Positions 17,993 to 26,902 of a stretch of 64,000 nucleotides of DNA are shown here, piece by piece; within the stretch, counting starts at the first letter, position 1, and each line of letters starts with the position of its first letter. Source of the DNA: Pseudomonas ceruminis (GTDB lineage Bacteria; Pseudomonadota; Gammaproteobacteria; Pseudomonadales; Pseudomonadaceae); contig NZ_BQHW01000010.1 in the NCBI RefSeq assembly GCF_021602025.1, forward strand, positions 62,001-126,000, given 5' to 3'. The notes beneath the pieces were generated by a model. The model was not told the origin of the DNA. It saw nothing but the letters and a program-made list of their open reading frames with translations, and made no database searches. The position numbers and the translations under genes are program-made.

Positions 17993-18008
17993 AGCAATTC
18001 CTGGGCCA
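17993..18008 (-). promoter_or_regulatory. Sigma-54 promoter of nasA
   Basis: TGGCCC-N5-TTGCT has GG and GC 10 bases apart and a perfect -12 box. The start would be near 17982, giving a leader of about 119 bases, almost the same as for nirB. The other 160 bases to the divergent map gene show no second clear promoter for nasA. Confidence 0.75.
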
Positions 18009-18172
18009 GTTATGCTGGCCCCTGCCCGGGGCAAGCGCGCTCATACCGTGACGGCGATGCTTGTTGGATCAAGGCCCCGCGCGAGCCGCTTCACTGCACC
18101 ATGCGGTAGCACCGCAAAGGCCCATGGCGCTATGCTGGGGCAATTTCCAGCCAGAGTTACTACCCCTCCCCC

Positions 18173-18949
18173 ATGTCCCAAGTGATCCTCAAGACCCCTG
18201 TCCAACTCGACCTGATGCGCAATGCCGGCCATTTGCTGGCCCAGGTTTTCGCCGACCTCGACGCCTTCATTCGCCCCGGCGTGACCACGATGCAGATCAA
18301 CGACCGCGCCGAGGCGTTCATCGTCAACACCCTCAGGGCACGCCCGGCGAGCAAGGGGCAGTACGGTTTTCCCTACGCGCTCAATACCTCGGTGGACCAC
18401 GTAGTCTGCCACGGCATGCCCAAGGCCGATGAAGTACTGAACGAAGGATCGATCATCAACGTCGACATCACCTTGGAACAGGGCGGCTACATCGCCGACT
18501 CATCGAAAATGTACTGCCTCGGCGAAATCAGCGAAGCGGCGCGGCGCTTGGTCGACACCACCTACGAGGCACTATGGAAAGGCATCAGCCAGGTTCGCCC
18601 CGGGGCAACGCTCGGCGACATCGGCCACGCCATCCAGGTGCATGCCGAGGCGGCCGGCTACAGCGTGGTACGCGAATACTGCGGGCATGGCATTGGCCAG
18701 CAGATGCATGAGGGGCCCGAGGTGCTGCATTTCGGCCAGCGCGGCATGGGCATGAAGCTCAAGCCGGGGATGGTGTTTACCATCGAGCCGATGATCAACC
18801 AGGGCGGGCGTGGTACACGAACCCTGAAAGACGGCTGGACGGTAATTACCCGCGACCACCTGTTGTCGGCGCAGTGGGAGCATACCGTGGCGGTAACAGA
18901 AGATGGCGTAGAGGTGCTGACGTTGCGCGAAGAAGAGCGCAACCGCTGA
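18173..18949 (+). CDS. map: Methionine aminopeptidase, type I
   Basis: This enzyme removes the N-terminal Met from new proteins. The 258-residue protein has all five metal ligands: Asp98 (NVDIT), Asp109 (IADSSK), His172 (GHGIGQ), Glu205 (TIEPM) and Glu236 (WEHT). It starts at ATG 18173 and is divergent from nasA with 309 bases between. Pseudomonads usually carry a second map next to rpsB, so this may be an accessory copy, which cannot be checked here. Confidence 0.93.
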   Translation: MSQVILKTPVQLDLMRNAGHLLAQVFADLDAFIRPGVTTMQINDRAEAFIVNTLRARPASKGQYGFPYALNTSVDHVVCHGMPKADEVLNEGSIINVDITLEQGGYIADSSKMYCLGEISEAARRLVDTTYEALWKGISQVRPGATLGDIGHAIQVHAEAAGYSVVREYCGHGIGQQMHEGPEVLHFGQRGMGMKLKPGMVFTIEPMINQGGRGTRTLKDGWTVITRDHLLSAQWEHTVAVTEDGVEVLTLREEERNR

Positions 18950-19021
18950 CAGAAGCCCCGTGGGTGCTGCCGTGGCTTGACCAGCATCCGCGGGAACCTG
19001 AGCAGCCATTGAATCAGGCAC

Positions 19022-19051
19022 AAAAAAAAAGCGACCCTAAGGTCGCTTTTT
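19022..19051. terminator. Bidirectional terminator between map and tRNA-Asp
   Basis: A9 - GCGACC - CTAA - GGTCGC - T5 forms a short perfect stem flanked by A and T runs. It serves map on the + strand and the tRNA transcript on the - strand. Confidence 0.88.
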
Positions 19052-19092
19052 CTGTAACTTCCGGGTGTTCAGTGGGCCCTGGAAGTTGAATA

Positions 19093-19169
19093 TGGCGCAG
19101 CGGACGGGACTCGAACCCGCGACCCCCGGCGTGACAGGCCGGTATTCTAACCGACTGAACTACCGCTGC
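19093..19169 (-). tRNA. tRNA-Asp (GTC)
   Basis: This 77-base cloverleaf starts GCAGCGG, has the anticodon loop CTGTCAC (anticodon GTC), the T-loop GGTTCGAGTCC and ends CCGCTGC-G-CCA, with CCA encoded. It lies 13 bases downstream of tRNA-Val on the same strand, so both come from one transcript. Confidence 0.96.
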
Positions 19170-19182
19170 GCTATACATCGAG

Positions 19183-19258
19183 TGGTGGGTGATGACGGGA
19201 TCGAACCGCCGACCCTCTGCTTGTAAGGCAGATGCTCTCCCGGCTGAGCTAATCACCC
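19183..19258 (-). tRNA. tRNA-Val (TAC)
   Basis: This 76-base cloverleaf starts GGGTGAT, has the anticodon loop CTTACAA (anticodon TAC), the T-loop GGTTCGATCC and ends ATCACCC-A-CCA. It is the first gene of the Val-Asp tRNA pair. The upstream bases 19259-19440 hold T/A-rich sequence but no integrase or attachment repeat. Confidence 0.96.
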
Positions 19259-19474
19259 TTCGTCTCGGTGTGGCGCGCATTCTACGGAGGGCATGCCACC
19301 CTGGCAAGCACTTTTTTCAACTTTTTTAAAAAAAATTCTCAGGCCTTTCAAAGACCTAGCCGCACTGGCGTTTTCCTTCCTTATAAGCAGCTGCTGGCCC
19401 TATGACAGGGCTGGCCTGGAACCGCCGCTCGGAGAATAATGCCCGCCTTATGCATTAAGGAGAGATTGCCCCCC

Positions 19475-20395
19475 ATGTGGTTCAAGAACCTGCTGACCTA
19501 CCGCCTGACCCAGGATGTCCCGTTCGAGCCTGAAGCGCTGGAAGCCGCCCTGGCCAGCAAGCCGGCCCGCCCCTGCGCCAGCCAGGAGCTGACCACCTAC
19601 GGATTCGTCGCGCCGTTCGGCAAAGGCGAAGATGCTCCCCTGGTGCACGTCAGCGGCGAGTTCCTGCTGATTGCCGCGCGCAAGGAAGAGCGCATCCTGC
19701 CAAGCAGCGTGGTCAACGACGCGGTCAAAGAAAAGGTCGAAGAGATCGAGACCGAGCAGATGCGCAAGGTCTACAAGAAGGAGCGCGACCAGATCAAGGA
19801 CGAGATCATCCAGGCGTTCCTGCCGCGCGCCTTCATCCGTCGCTCGATGATCTTCGCGGCCATTGCCCCGCGCCTTGGCATGATTCTGGTCAACTCGGCC
19901 AGTGCCAAGCGCGCCGAAGACCTGCTGTCGACCCTGCGTGAAGTCATGGGCTCGCTGCCGGTACGCCCGGCCACCGTGAAAATTGCCCCCAGCGCGACCA
20001 TGACCGACTGGGTCAAGTCACAACACGCCGCCGAAGGCTTCTATGTACTGGATGAATGCGAGCTGCGCGATACCGCCGAAGATGGCGGCATCGTGCGTTG
20101 CAAGCGCCAGGACCTGACCGGCGAGGAAATCCAGCTGCACCTGAGCACCGGCAAGGTCGTCACGCAACTGGCCCTGGCCTGGCAGGACAAACTGTCGTTC
20201 GTGCTCGACGATAAAATGGTGATCAAACGCCTGAAGTTCGAGGAGCTGCTGCAGGAACAGGCCGAACAGGATGGCGGCGATGAAGCCCAGCAACAGTTCG
20301 ATGCCAGCTTCCTGCTGATGATGATGACCTTCAGCGAGTTCCTTCCGGTGCTGTTCGAGGCGCTGGGTGGGGAAGAGATTCCGCAAGGGGTCTGA
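19475..20395 (+). CDS. rdgC: Recombination-associated protein RdgC
   Basis: RdgC is a ring-shaped dimer that binds double-stranded DNA without sequence preference and limits RecA activity. The 306-residue length and the start [12 protein letters not shown] are typical of the family. ATG 19475 has TAAGGAG upstream; the ORF could be opened 12 codons earlier but without support. The gene is monocistronic between the tRNAs and the BASS transporter. Confidence 0.95.
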   Translation: MWFKNLLTYRLTQDVPFEPEALEAALASKPARPCASQELTTYGFVAPFGKGEDAPLVHVSGEFLLIAARKEERILPSSVVNDAVKEKVEEIETEQMRKVYKKERDQIKDEIIQAFLPRAFIRRSMIFAAIAPRLGMILVNSASAKRAEDLLSTLREVMGSLPVRPATVKIAPSATMTDWVKSQHAAEGFYVLDECELRDTAEDGGIVRCKRQDLTGEEIQLHLSTGKVVTQLALAWQDKLSFVLDDKMVIKRLKFEELLQEQAEQDGGDEAQQQFDASFLLMMMTFSEFLPVLFEALGGEEIPQGV

Positions 20396-20490
20396 CACCA
20401 GGCTGCAAGCGCAACGCGACAAGAACAATCAGAAGCGCCAGTGCGGTGCCCCCCGTGGCACCGCTTGAAGCTCGAACCGGAGGTTTTCAA

Positions 20491-21456
20491 ATGCGTGCCC
20501 TCGCCGCCTTCAGCCGCTTCGTCGGCAACACCTTCGCCCTCTGGGTGCTGGTGTTCGCCTGCCTGGCCTTCCTGCAACCACAATGGTTCATCGCCCTCAA
20601 GGTCGCCATCGTGCCGCTGCTGGGCCTGGTGATGTTCGGCATGGGCCTGACCCTCAAGCTCGACGACTTCGCCGCTCTCGCCCGGCAACCCTGGCGCGTG
20701 GCCCTCGGCGTGGTCGCCCATTTCGTGATCATGCCGGGCATGGCGTGGTTGCTGTGCCAGCTGTTTCACTTGCCGGCGGAAATCGCCGTGGGCGTGATCC
20801 TGGTCGGCTGCTGCCCAAGTGGCACGGCGTCCAACGTAATGGTCTGGCTGTCCAAGGGTGACCTGGCACTGGCGGTGGCAATCGCTGCAGTCACCACCCT
20901 GCTTGCCCCGCTGCTGACTCCGGCGCTGATCTGGTTCCTCGCCTCGGCCTGGTTGCCGGTGTCCTTCATGGACATGTTCTGGTCGATCCTGCAGTTGGTG
21001 ATGCTACCGATCGTGCTCGGCGTGCTGGCCCAGCGCCTGCTGGGCGCGCGGGTGCAGGTGGCGGTGCAGGTGCTACCGCTGGTTTCGGTGGTGAGCATCG
21101 TCATGATCGTCTGTGCGGTGGTGGCGGCCAGCCAGGCAAAAATCGCCGAATCGGGGCTGCTGATCATGGCAGTGGTGGTGCTGCACAACAGCTTTGGCTA
21201 CCTGCTCGGCTACCTCACCGGCAAGTGCTGCAAACTGCCGCTGGCGCAGCGTAAATCGCTGGCGCTGGAAGTGGGGATGCAGAATTCGGGGCTGGGGGCT
21301 GCGTTGGCGGCGGCGCATTTCTCACCATTGGCGGCCGTACCCAGTGCGCTGTTCAGCGTTTGGCACAATATTTCCGGGGCACTGCTTTCGACCTGGTTCC
21401 GGCGGATGGAAGCGCCTTCATCGGCAGTGGAGCGTGCAGAACCTGCCAGGGATTGA
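20491..21456 (+). CDS. Bile acid:sodium symporter (BASS) family transporter
   Basis: The 321-residue protein has about nine to ten membrane spans and the BASS motifs CCPSGTASNVMVWLSKGDLALAV and LEVGMQNSGLGAAL. ATG 20491 has GGAGG upstream. Bacterial members carry pantothenate/ketopantoate or other organic anions with sodium; the substrate here is not evident. Confidence 0.88.
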   Translation: MRALAAFSRFVGNTFALWVLVFACLAFLQPQWFIALKVAIVPLLGLVMFGMGLTLKLDDFAALARQPWRVALGVVAHFVIMPGMAWLLCQLFHLPAEIAVGVILVGCCPSGTASNVMVWLSKGDLALAVAIAAVTTLLAPLLTPALIWFLASAWLPVSFMDMFWSILQLVMLPIVLGVLAQRLLGARVQVAVQVLPLVSVVSIVMIVCAVVAASQAKIAESGLLIMAVVVLHNSFGYLLGYLTGKCCKLPLAQRKSLALEVGMQNSGLGAALAAAHFSPLAAVPSALFSVWHNISGALLSTWFRRMEAPSSAVERAEPARD

Positions 21457-21502
21457 TACTGGCTTGCCGAGCCATCAACAGATGTGCACTATAGTGCCCA
21501 CT

Positions 21503-21551
21503 GTGAGGACGGCCTCACGACGCAACGCGTGACCATTCCGGGGACGGCCCC
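21503..21551 (+). promoter_or_regulatory. Guanidine-II (mini-ykkC) riboswitch
   Basis: Two hairpins each carry the signature loop ACGG: GTGAGG-ACGG-CCTCAC (21503-21518) and GGGG-ACGG-CCCC (21540-21551), 21 bases apart. This is the exact mini-ykkC layout that binds two guanidinium ions. It ends 25 bases before sugE and close to its ribosome site (TGGAGA), so it most likely frees translation when guanidine is present. A TATAGT box at 21490-21495 could be the -10 of the promoter. Confidence 0.93.
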
Positions 21552-21576
21552 ATCATTCAAACGATGGAGACTCACT

Positions 21577-21894
21577 ATGTCCTGGATCATCCTGTTCTTC
21601 GCCGGCCTGTTCGAAGTCGGCTGGGCTGTCGGGCTCAAGTACACCGACGGCTTTACCCGCCCACTTCCCACGGTGCTCACGGTCGGCGCCATGGTCATCA
21701 GCCTGGGCCTGCTGGGCCTGGCCATGAAAGAGCTGCCGCTAGGCACCGCTTATGCCATCTGGACCGGGGTGGGCGCAGTGGGTACGGTGATCGCCGGCAT
21801 CATCCTGTTTGGCGAATCCATGGCGCTGGTGCGGTTGGTCAGCGTGGCACTGATTGTCTGCGGCCTGATCGGCCTCAAAGTCAGCGCCAGCTGA
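21577..21894 (+). CDS. sugE: SugE/Gdx small multidrug resistance family guanidinium exporter
   Basis: The 105-residue protein has four membrane spans, the conserved Glu in the first helix ([19 protein letters not shown]) and the G-x6-G pattern of SMR dimers. It starts at ATG 21577. Placement under a guanidine-II riboswitch supports export of guanidinium ion rather than broad drugs. It ends 10 bases from the convergent MFS-acyltransferase gene. Confidence 0.94.
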   Translation: MSWIILFFAGLFEVGWAVGLKYTDGFTRPLPTVLTVGAMVISLGLLGLAMKELPLGTAYAIWTGVGAVGTVIAGIILFGESMALVRLVSVALIVCGLIGLKVSAS

Positions 21895-21904
21895 AAACCT
21901 GTCC

Positions 21905-23779
21905 TTAACGCAGGTCGCCGCGCAAGCGGCTGACCTGCTCACGCAGGGCATCCGGCTGCGCTGCCTCCACCGGGATGGCGGCACCCGCCACGATGGTCAC
22001 CCGCGACCACAAGCGCTTGAAGAACCCCTTGGCCGGATCACGGCTGAAGAAGCTGCCCCACAGCCCTTGCAGTGCCAACGGAATCACCGGCACCGGGGTT
22101 TCCTCCAGGATACGGCTGATGCCGCCCCTGAACACATCGATCTCACCATCGCCAGTCAACTTGCCTTCCGGGAAGATGCATACCACCTCCCCCGCCGCGA
22201 GGTACTGGGCGATGCGGGCGAAGGCGCGTTCGTAAATGGCCGAGTCCTCGTTGCGCCCGGCAATCGGGATGGCCCCTGCGGTACGGAAGACGAAATTGAG
22301 CACCGGCAGGTTGTAGATCTTGTAGTACATGACGAACCGGATCGGCCGACGGATCGCCCCGCCCAGCAGCAGCGCATCGACGAACGACACATGGTTGCAC
22401 ACCAGCAGGGCTGCGCCCTCGTCCGGGATGCGCTCAAGGTCACGGTGCTGCACGCGGTACATCGAATGGCTGAGCAGCCAGATCAGGAAGCGCATGGTGA
22501 ATTCAGGCACGATCCTGAAGATGTAGGCATTGACCAGAATGTTGAGCAGCGACACCACCAGGAACAGCTGCGGGATGGTCAGGTCGGCCAGGCCCAGCAA
22601 CACCATGGTGAGGATGGCCGAGACCACCATGAACAGGGCATTGAGTATGTTGTTGGCAGCGATCACCCGGGCGCGCTGGTCCTGGGCAGTACGCGCCTGG
22701 ATCAACGCATACAGCGGCACGATGTAGAAGCCGCCGAACACACCAAGGCCCACGATCGACAGCAGGATCCACCACGCCTGGTGCATGCCCAGCAACGCCA
22801 GCCAGTCGTGTGGCGCTGCGCCAACCGGCACGTCGCCGGAATGCCACCACCAGAGCAGGCCGAACACGGTCAGGCCGAACGAGCCGAACGGCACCAGGCC
22901 GATCTCCACCTTGCGCCCGCTCAGCCGCTCGCACAGCAGTGAACCCAGGGCAATGCCCACGGAGAACAAGGTCAGCACCAGCGTTACCACGGTGCCGTCG
23001 CCGTGTAGCCAGTCCTTGGCGTAGGCCGGGATCTGGGTCAGGTAGATGGCACCGACGAACCAGAACCACGAGTTGCCTACGATCGAGCGCGACACCGCCG
23101 GGGTTTGCCCCAGGCCCATGCGCAGGATCGCCCAGGACTGCTTGAAGATGTTCCAGTCCAGTTGCATCTGCGGCGACACAGCCGCTGCACGCGGGATCCA
23201 GCGGCTGGCCAGGTAGCCCAGCACGGCAGTACCCACCACGCCGCCTGCCACCACGGTGGCGTAGCTGTCGCTGGCCATCATCATCCCAGCACCGATCGTG
23301 CCGGCGAGGATCGCCAGGAAGGTGCCCATTTCCACCAGGCCGTTGCCGCCCACCAGCTCTTCTTCACGCAGGGCCTGGGGCAGGATCGAGTACTTCACCG
23401 GGCCGAACAGCGCTGAGTGTGTACCCATGCCGAACAGCGCCACCAGCATCAGCGCCAGGTGATTGCTGACAAAGCCGAGCGCGCCGATGGCCATGATGAC
23501 GATCTCGGCCAGCTTGATGGCCCGTATCAGCGCGTCCTTGGCGAACTTCTCGCCAAACTGCCCGCCCAGCGCCGAGAACAGGAAGAACGGCAGGATGAAC
23601 AGCAGCGCACACAGGTTGACCCAAATCGAGCGGTCGCCGTCGCCCAGGCTGAGTTTGAACAGGATGGCCAGGATCAGCGACTGCTTGAACAGGTTGTCGT
23701 TGAAGGCACCCAGCGACTGGGTGATGAAAAACGGCAGGAAGCGCCGCTTGCCGAGCAAGGTGAATTGCGAGTGACTCAT
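21905..23779 (-). CDS. MFS lysophospholipid transporter fused to PlsC-type acyltransferase
   Basis: The start is ATG 23779 with AAGGAC upstream, giving 624 residues. The first 410 residues are a 12-span MFS domain like LplT (FFITQSLGAFNDNLFKQSL). The last 200 are a PlsC-like acyltransferase with NHVSFVD (catalytic H-x4-D) and the FPEGKLT substrate motif. This matches lysophospholipid flipping across the inner membrane and re-acylation, done by separate LplT and Aas proteins in E. coli but here in one chain. No AMP-binding domain follows. Confidence 0.88.
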   Translation of the reverse strand: MSHSQFTLLGKRRFLPFFITQSLGAFNDNLFKQSLILAILFKLSLGDGDRSIWVNLCALLFILPFFLFSALGGQFGEKFAKDALIRAIKLAEIVIMAIGALGFVSNHLALMLVALFGMGTHSALFGPVKYSILPQALREEELVGGNGLVEMGTFLAILAGTIGAGMMMASDSYATVVAGGVVGTAVLGYLASRWIPRAAAVSPQMQLDWNIFKQSWAILRMGLGQTPAVSRSIVGNSWFWFVGAIYLTQIPAYAKDWLHGDGTVVTLVLTLFSVGIALGSLLCERLSGRKVEIGLVPFGSFGLTVFGLLWWWHSGDVPVGAAPHDWLALLGMHQAWWILLSIVGLGVFGGFYIVPLYALIQARTAQDQRARVIAANNILNALFMVVSAILTMVLLGLADLTIPQLFLVVSLLNILVNAYIFRIVPEFTMRFLIWLLSHSMYRVQHRDLERIPDEGAALLVCNHVSFVDALLLGGAIRRPIRFVMYYKIYNLPVLNFVFRTAGAIPIAGRNEDSAIYERAFARIAQYLAAGEVVCIFPEGKLTGDGEIDVFRGGISRILEETPVPVIPLALQGLWGSFFSRDPAKGFFKRLWSRVTIVAGAAIPVEAAQPDALREQVSRLRGDLR

Positions 23780-23931
23780 CGTCCTTGTTCCTGGAGAGGC
23801 TTTGTCATTGGAGGTACGCAGGGCGCAATAAGCCACAAATCTGCACAGGAAAGCCCTGGCCTGGCAAGTGACGCCTAGGCCAACTGCAACAGACCGATAG
23901 CACAATAGTGGCTATTTCTTTGCTGTAACCG

Positions 23932-23958
23932 TTCAGATTTTGTTACATCTGCCGACAA
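23932..23958 (+). promoter_or_regulatory. Putative sigma-28 (FliA) promoter of the chemoreceptor gene
   Basis: TTCAGATT-N11-GCCGACAA fits the flagellar/chemotaxis consensus TAAAGTTT-N11-GCCGATAA at 12 of 16 positions with exact spacing. It lies 80 bases before the chemoreceptor start. Confidence 0.6.
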
Positions 23959-24038
23959 TTCATATAGATAACTATATCTGACATAAGGAACAGACCTCCG
24001 GTCTCCTCCAACGCATAAGAAAAGGAGCTCAGCAGCAT

Positions 24039-25958
24039 ATGTTTACCTGGTTCGGTGATCTCAAGATCGCCAATAAGCTTTTTCTCGGATTCGGTCTGGT
24101 GCTGTGCCTGACGCTGATCCAGTCACTGATCGGCTGGAACGGTCTGGGCAGCCTGGTGCGCCGCAGCGAAGTGGTCAGCGACGTTTCCGGGCTCAATGAT
24201 GCCCTGGGCGATCTGCGGGTGGCGCGCTTGCGCCACGCCATGGCCAATGGCGAGGAGAGCGAGGGCAAGGCATTGCAGGCGGCACTGGATGCATTCGAGC
24301 AACCTCTGATCAAACTGCGCGGACTGTTGGTAAAGCCGGACAACCTGGCCATCCTCAGTCAAGCCGAGCAGGCCCTGAATACCTATGCCGGCAACCAGGC
24401 GCTGAGCTTCCAGGCCTACCAGAAGATGCGCGCCGCCCAGCAACAGATGGGCGCACTGGCGACCCAGTCCTTTGCCAGCATCGAGCAGATCCGCAACCAG
24501 GTACGCGCCCTGCCCGACGCCGAACAACGCTTCGTGCGGAGCGAGGCGATCAACCAGATTCGCGAAAACCTGATCCTGTTGCGTTACCACGTGCGTGGCT
24601 ACACCGGTAATACCAACGCCGAAACCGAAAAGCTGATGAACACCCAGATCGCGACCACGGTGAATGAGCTGTCGGGCCTGGTGTCACGGTTCAACGGCAG
24701 CTTTGCCGACGAATTTGCGCAGCTCGAGCAGCAGGTACGGGCCTATACCGATGCCGTGGAGGCCTTTCGCGGTGAAGTGAGCAAGCTGGTGCAATACCGC
24801 ACCGCCATGGCTGATGATATCGAGCAGCTGAACACCCTGATTGGCAAGCTGCTCGATGCACAGGCCGTGGCAGTGGTCCAAGACAGCCAGTTCGCCAAAG
24901 CCCTGCAGATAGTCACCACGCTCCTCGCCCTGCTGATGGGCGCGTTGGCCGCCGTGCTGATTGCCCGGCAGATCAGCCAGCCGCTACGCCACTTGCTCAA
25001 GGCCATGGAACAGGTGGCCGCAGGTGACCTCGGCGAGCAACCGGCCAGCCACCGGCGTGACGAAGTCGGCCAACTGCAGAATGCCCTGCAGGGCATGACC
25101 CGTAACCTGCGCGAACTGATCGCCCAGGTGCGCGACGGTATCTCGCAGATCGCCAGCGCCACTGAAGAACTTTCGGCGATCACCGAGCAGACCAGCGCCG
25201 GTGCCAACAACCAGAAAGTGGAAACTGACCAGGTTGCCACTGCCATGCAGGAAATGGCGGCCACCGTACACGAAGTGGCGCGCAACGCGGGTCAAGCCTC
25301 CCAGGCCGCCAGTGCCACCGACGACGAAGCACGCGAAGGCGACAGCGTGGTCAACCGCGCCGTGGCGCAGATTGGGCGCCTGGCCAGCCAGGTGGATGCC
25401 ACAAGCGAGGCCATGGACGCCCTGCGCAGCGAAAGCCAGCGCATCGGCAAGGTCATGGATGTGATCAAGGCCGTGGCCGAACAGACCAACCTGTTGGCAC
25501 TCAACGCCGCGATCGAGGCAGCCCGGGCAGGCGAAGCGGGCCGAGGCTTTGCCGTGGTCGCCGATGAGGTGCGTAGCCTGGCCCAACGTACGCAGGCATC
25601 GACCCAGGAGATCGAGTCGGCCATCGCCAGCCTGGAAGACGGCACCCGCTCGGTGAGCGAGTTGATGGAGCAAAGCCAGAACCTGACCGAAAGCACTGTG
25701 GCACTGGTGCGTGAGGCGGGTATGGCGCTGGGAGGGATTACCCAGCGGGTGTCAGGCATACAGCTGATGAATCAGCAGATTGCCGCAGCGTCGGAACAAC
25801 AGAGCGCAGTGGCCGAGGAAATCAGCCGCAGCGTGGTGACCGTGAGGGATATTTCCGAACAGACGGCTGAGGCCAGCCTGCAGACTTCGGCCTCCAGCGT
25901 GGAATTGGCGCGGTTGGGTGGGCAGCTGCAACAAATGATCAGCCGGTTCCGGTTCTAA
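24039..25958 (+). CDS. Methyl-accepting chemotaxis protein with HBM-like sensor domain
   Basis: The 639-residue chemoreceptor has a first membrane span at about 12-33, a mainly helical periplasmic domain of about 250 residues, a second span at about 288-308, a HAMP domain and a signalling hairpin with the conserved tip ([32 protein letters not shown]). The long all-helical sensor fits the helical bimodular (HBM) class, as in McpS for TCA-cycle acids, but the ligand here is not known. There is no C-terminal CheR-binding pentapeptide. Confidence 0.9.
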   Translation: MFTWFGDLKIANKLFLGFGLVLCLTLIQSLIGWNGLGSLVRRSEVVSDVSGLNDALGDLRVARLRHAMANGEESEGKALQAALDAFEQPLIKLRGLLVKPDNLAILSQAEQALNTYAGNQALSFQAYQKMRAAQQQMGALATQSFASIEQIRNQVRALPDAEQRFVRSEAINQIRENLILLRYHVRGYTGNTNAETEKLMNTQIATTVNELSGLVSRFNGSFADEFAQLEQQVRAYTDAVEAFRGEVSKLVQYRTAMADDIEQLNTLIGKLLDAQAVAVVQDSQFAKALQIVTTLLALLMGALAAVLIARQISQPLRHLLKAMEQVAAGDLGEQPASHRRDEVGQLQNALQGMTRNLRELIAQVRDGISQIASATEELSAITEQTSAGANNQKVETDQVATAMQEMAATVHEVARNAGQASQAASATDDEAREGDSVVNRAVAQIGRLASQVDATSEAMDALRSESQRIGKVMDVIKAVAEQTNLLALNAAIEAARAGEAGRGFAVVADEVRSLAQRTQASTQEIESAIASLEDGTRSVSELMEQSQNLTESTVALVREAGMALGGITQRVSGIQLMNQQIAAASEQQSAVAEEISRSVVTVRDISEQTAEASLQTSASSVELARLGGQLQQMISRFRF

Positions 25959-25993
25959 GCGTAAGCAAGCCGCCTGCAGGCGAGCTCAGCCTG

Positions 25994-26033
25994 CTGCGCC
26001 CCTATCGCCGACAAGCCGGCGACAGGGGCGCAG
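25994..26033. repeat. REP-like hairpin between convergent genes
   Basis: Arms of 17 bases (CTGCGCCCCTATCGCCG and its complement with one mismatch) enclose the loop ACAAGC. It lies between the ends of the chemoreceptor and amidohydrolase genes and may act as a transcript-end structure for both. Confidence 0.7.
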
Positions 26034-26044
26034 CTACCGCTGTA

Positions 26045-26878
26045 TCACTCGAAACCAAACAAGTCCCGCGCCGTATCCACCAACAGTGCCCGACGCAGCT
26101 CAGCCGAACAGCCCAAGGCCTCGAACTGCTCCACCACTGTGGCAAAGCTCACCGCCGCCTCATGCTGGGTATGCGGCCAATCGCTCCCCCACATCAGCCG
26201 CTCGGCACCATAATGCGCCTCAAGCGCACCCAGGGCCTGGCGCGCGAACGTCAGGTTCTGCTCCGGCGTGCCTTCCAGGCGGTAGACCCCAGACACCTTC
26301 ACCCACACCTTGCCCTTGCCGCCGAGTGTCAGCAGCTCGGCAAAGCCCGGCTGCCCCAGCCCCAGACGGGCGTCGGGCCGGCCGAAATGATCGACGACGA
26401 TGTTCAGGCCGTAGGGCTCGAGCGCTCGCACCAGCGCCGGGATGTCGGCCACGTGACGGTGCAGCTCCAGGTGCCAGCCTTGTTCGGCAATGCGTTCCAG
26501 CAACGGGCGCCACGCACGGTCGCGCAGGTCGGGCAGGGCCTGGCCCATGAGGTTCAGGCGCACGCCCCTGACGCCAAGGCGGGCCATTTCATCCAAGGCT
26601 GCACGCTCAACGTCCGGCTCCAGCATCACCACCCCGCGTAACTGCCCCGGCACGGTTTGCAGCGCGCTGAGCAGGTAGCGGTTGTCGGTGCCCAGAAAAC
26701 TGGGCTGAACCAGTACGCCATGGCTGAAACCATGGCGTTGCAGCTGGCCCAGGTAATCGCCCAGCAGTGCGTCGTAACTCGGCGCGTAGCGGCGCTCGCT
26801 GGCCAGGTTCAGCCCACGGGTAAAGACGTGGGCATGGCTATCGATAGCCGTTGGAGAGGAAGCAGGAACGTCGGGCAT
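26045..26878 (-). CDS. Amidohydrolase family (LigI-like) metal-dependent hydrolase
   Basis: The 277-residue TIM-barrel protein has DSHAHVF near the N-terminus (first metal-binding H-x-H), a mid H (LELHRHVAD), VVDHFGRP and the C-terminal MWGSDWPHTQ with the catalytic Asp. This is the pattern of 2-pyrone-4,6-dicarboxylate lactonase and related lactone hydrolases. It lies 24 bases after the MFS gene and under the GntR regulator, so it likely opens a lactone or ester in uptake-linked catabolism. Confidence 0.85.
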   Translation of the reverse strand: MPDVPASSPTAIDSHAHVFTRGLNLASERRYAPSYDALLGDYLGQLQRHGFSHGVLVQPSFLGTDNRYLLSALQTVPGQLRGVVMLEPDVERAALDEMARLGVRGVRLNLMGQALPDLRDRAWRPLLERIAEQGWHLELHRHVADIPALVRALEPYGLNIVVDHFGRPDARLGLGQPGFAELLTLGGKGKVWVKVSGVYRLEGTPEQNLTFARQALGALEAHYGAERLMWGSDWPHTQHEAAVSFATVVEQFEALGCSAELRRALLVDTARDLFGFE

Positions 26879-26902
26879 GGTGGTCTTCAGGACTTGATCA
26901 GG

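Noticed and set aside
19093-19440. Possible genomic-island attachment at the tRNA pair
   Set aside because: There is no integrase, no repeated tRNA 3' end and the flanking genes are core genes.
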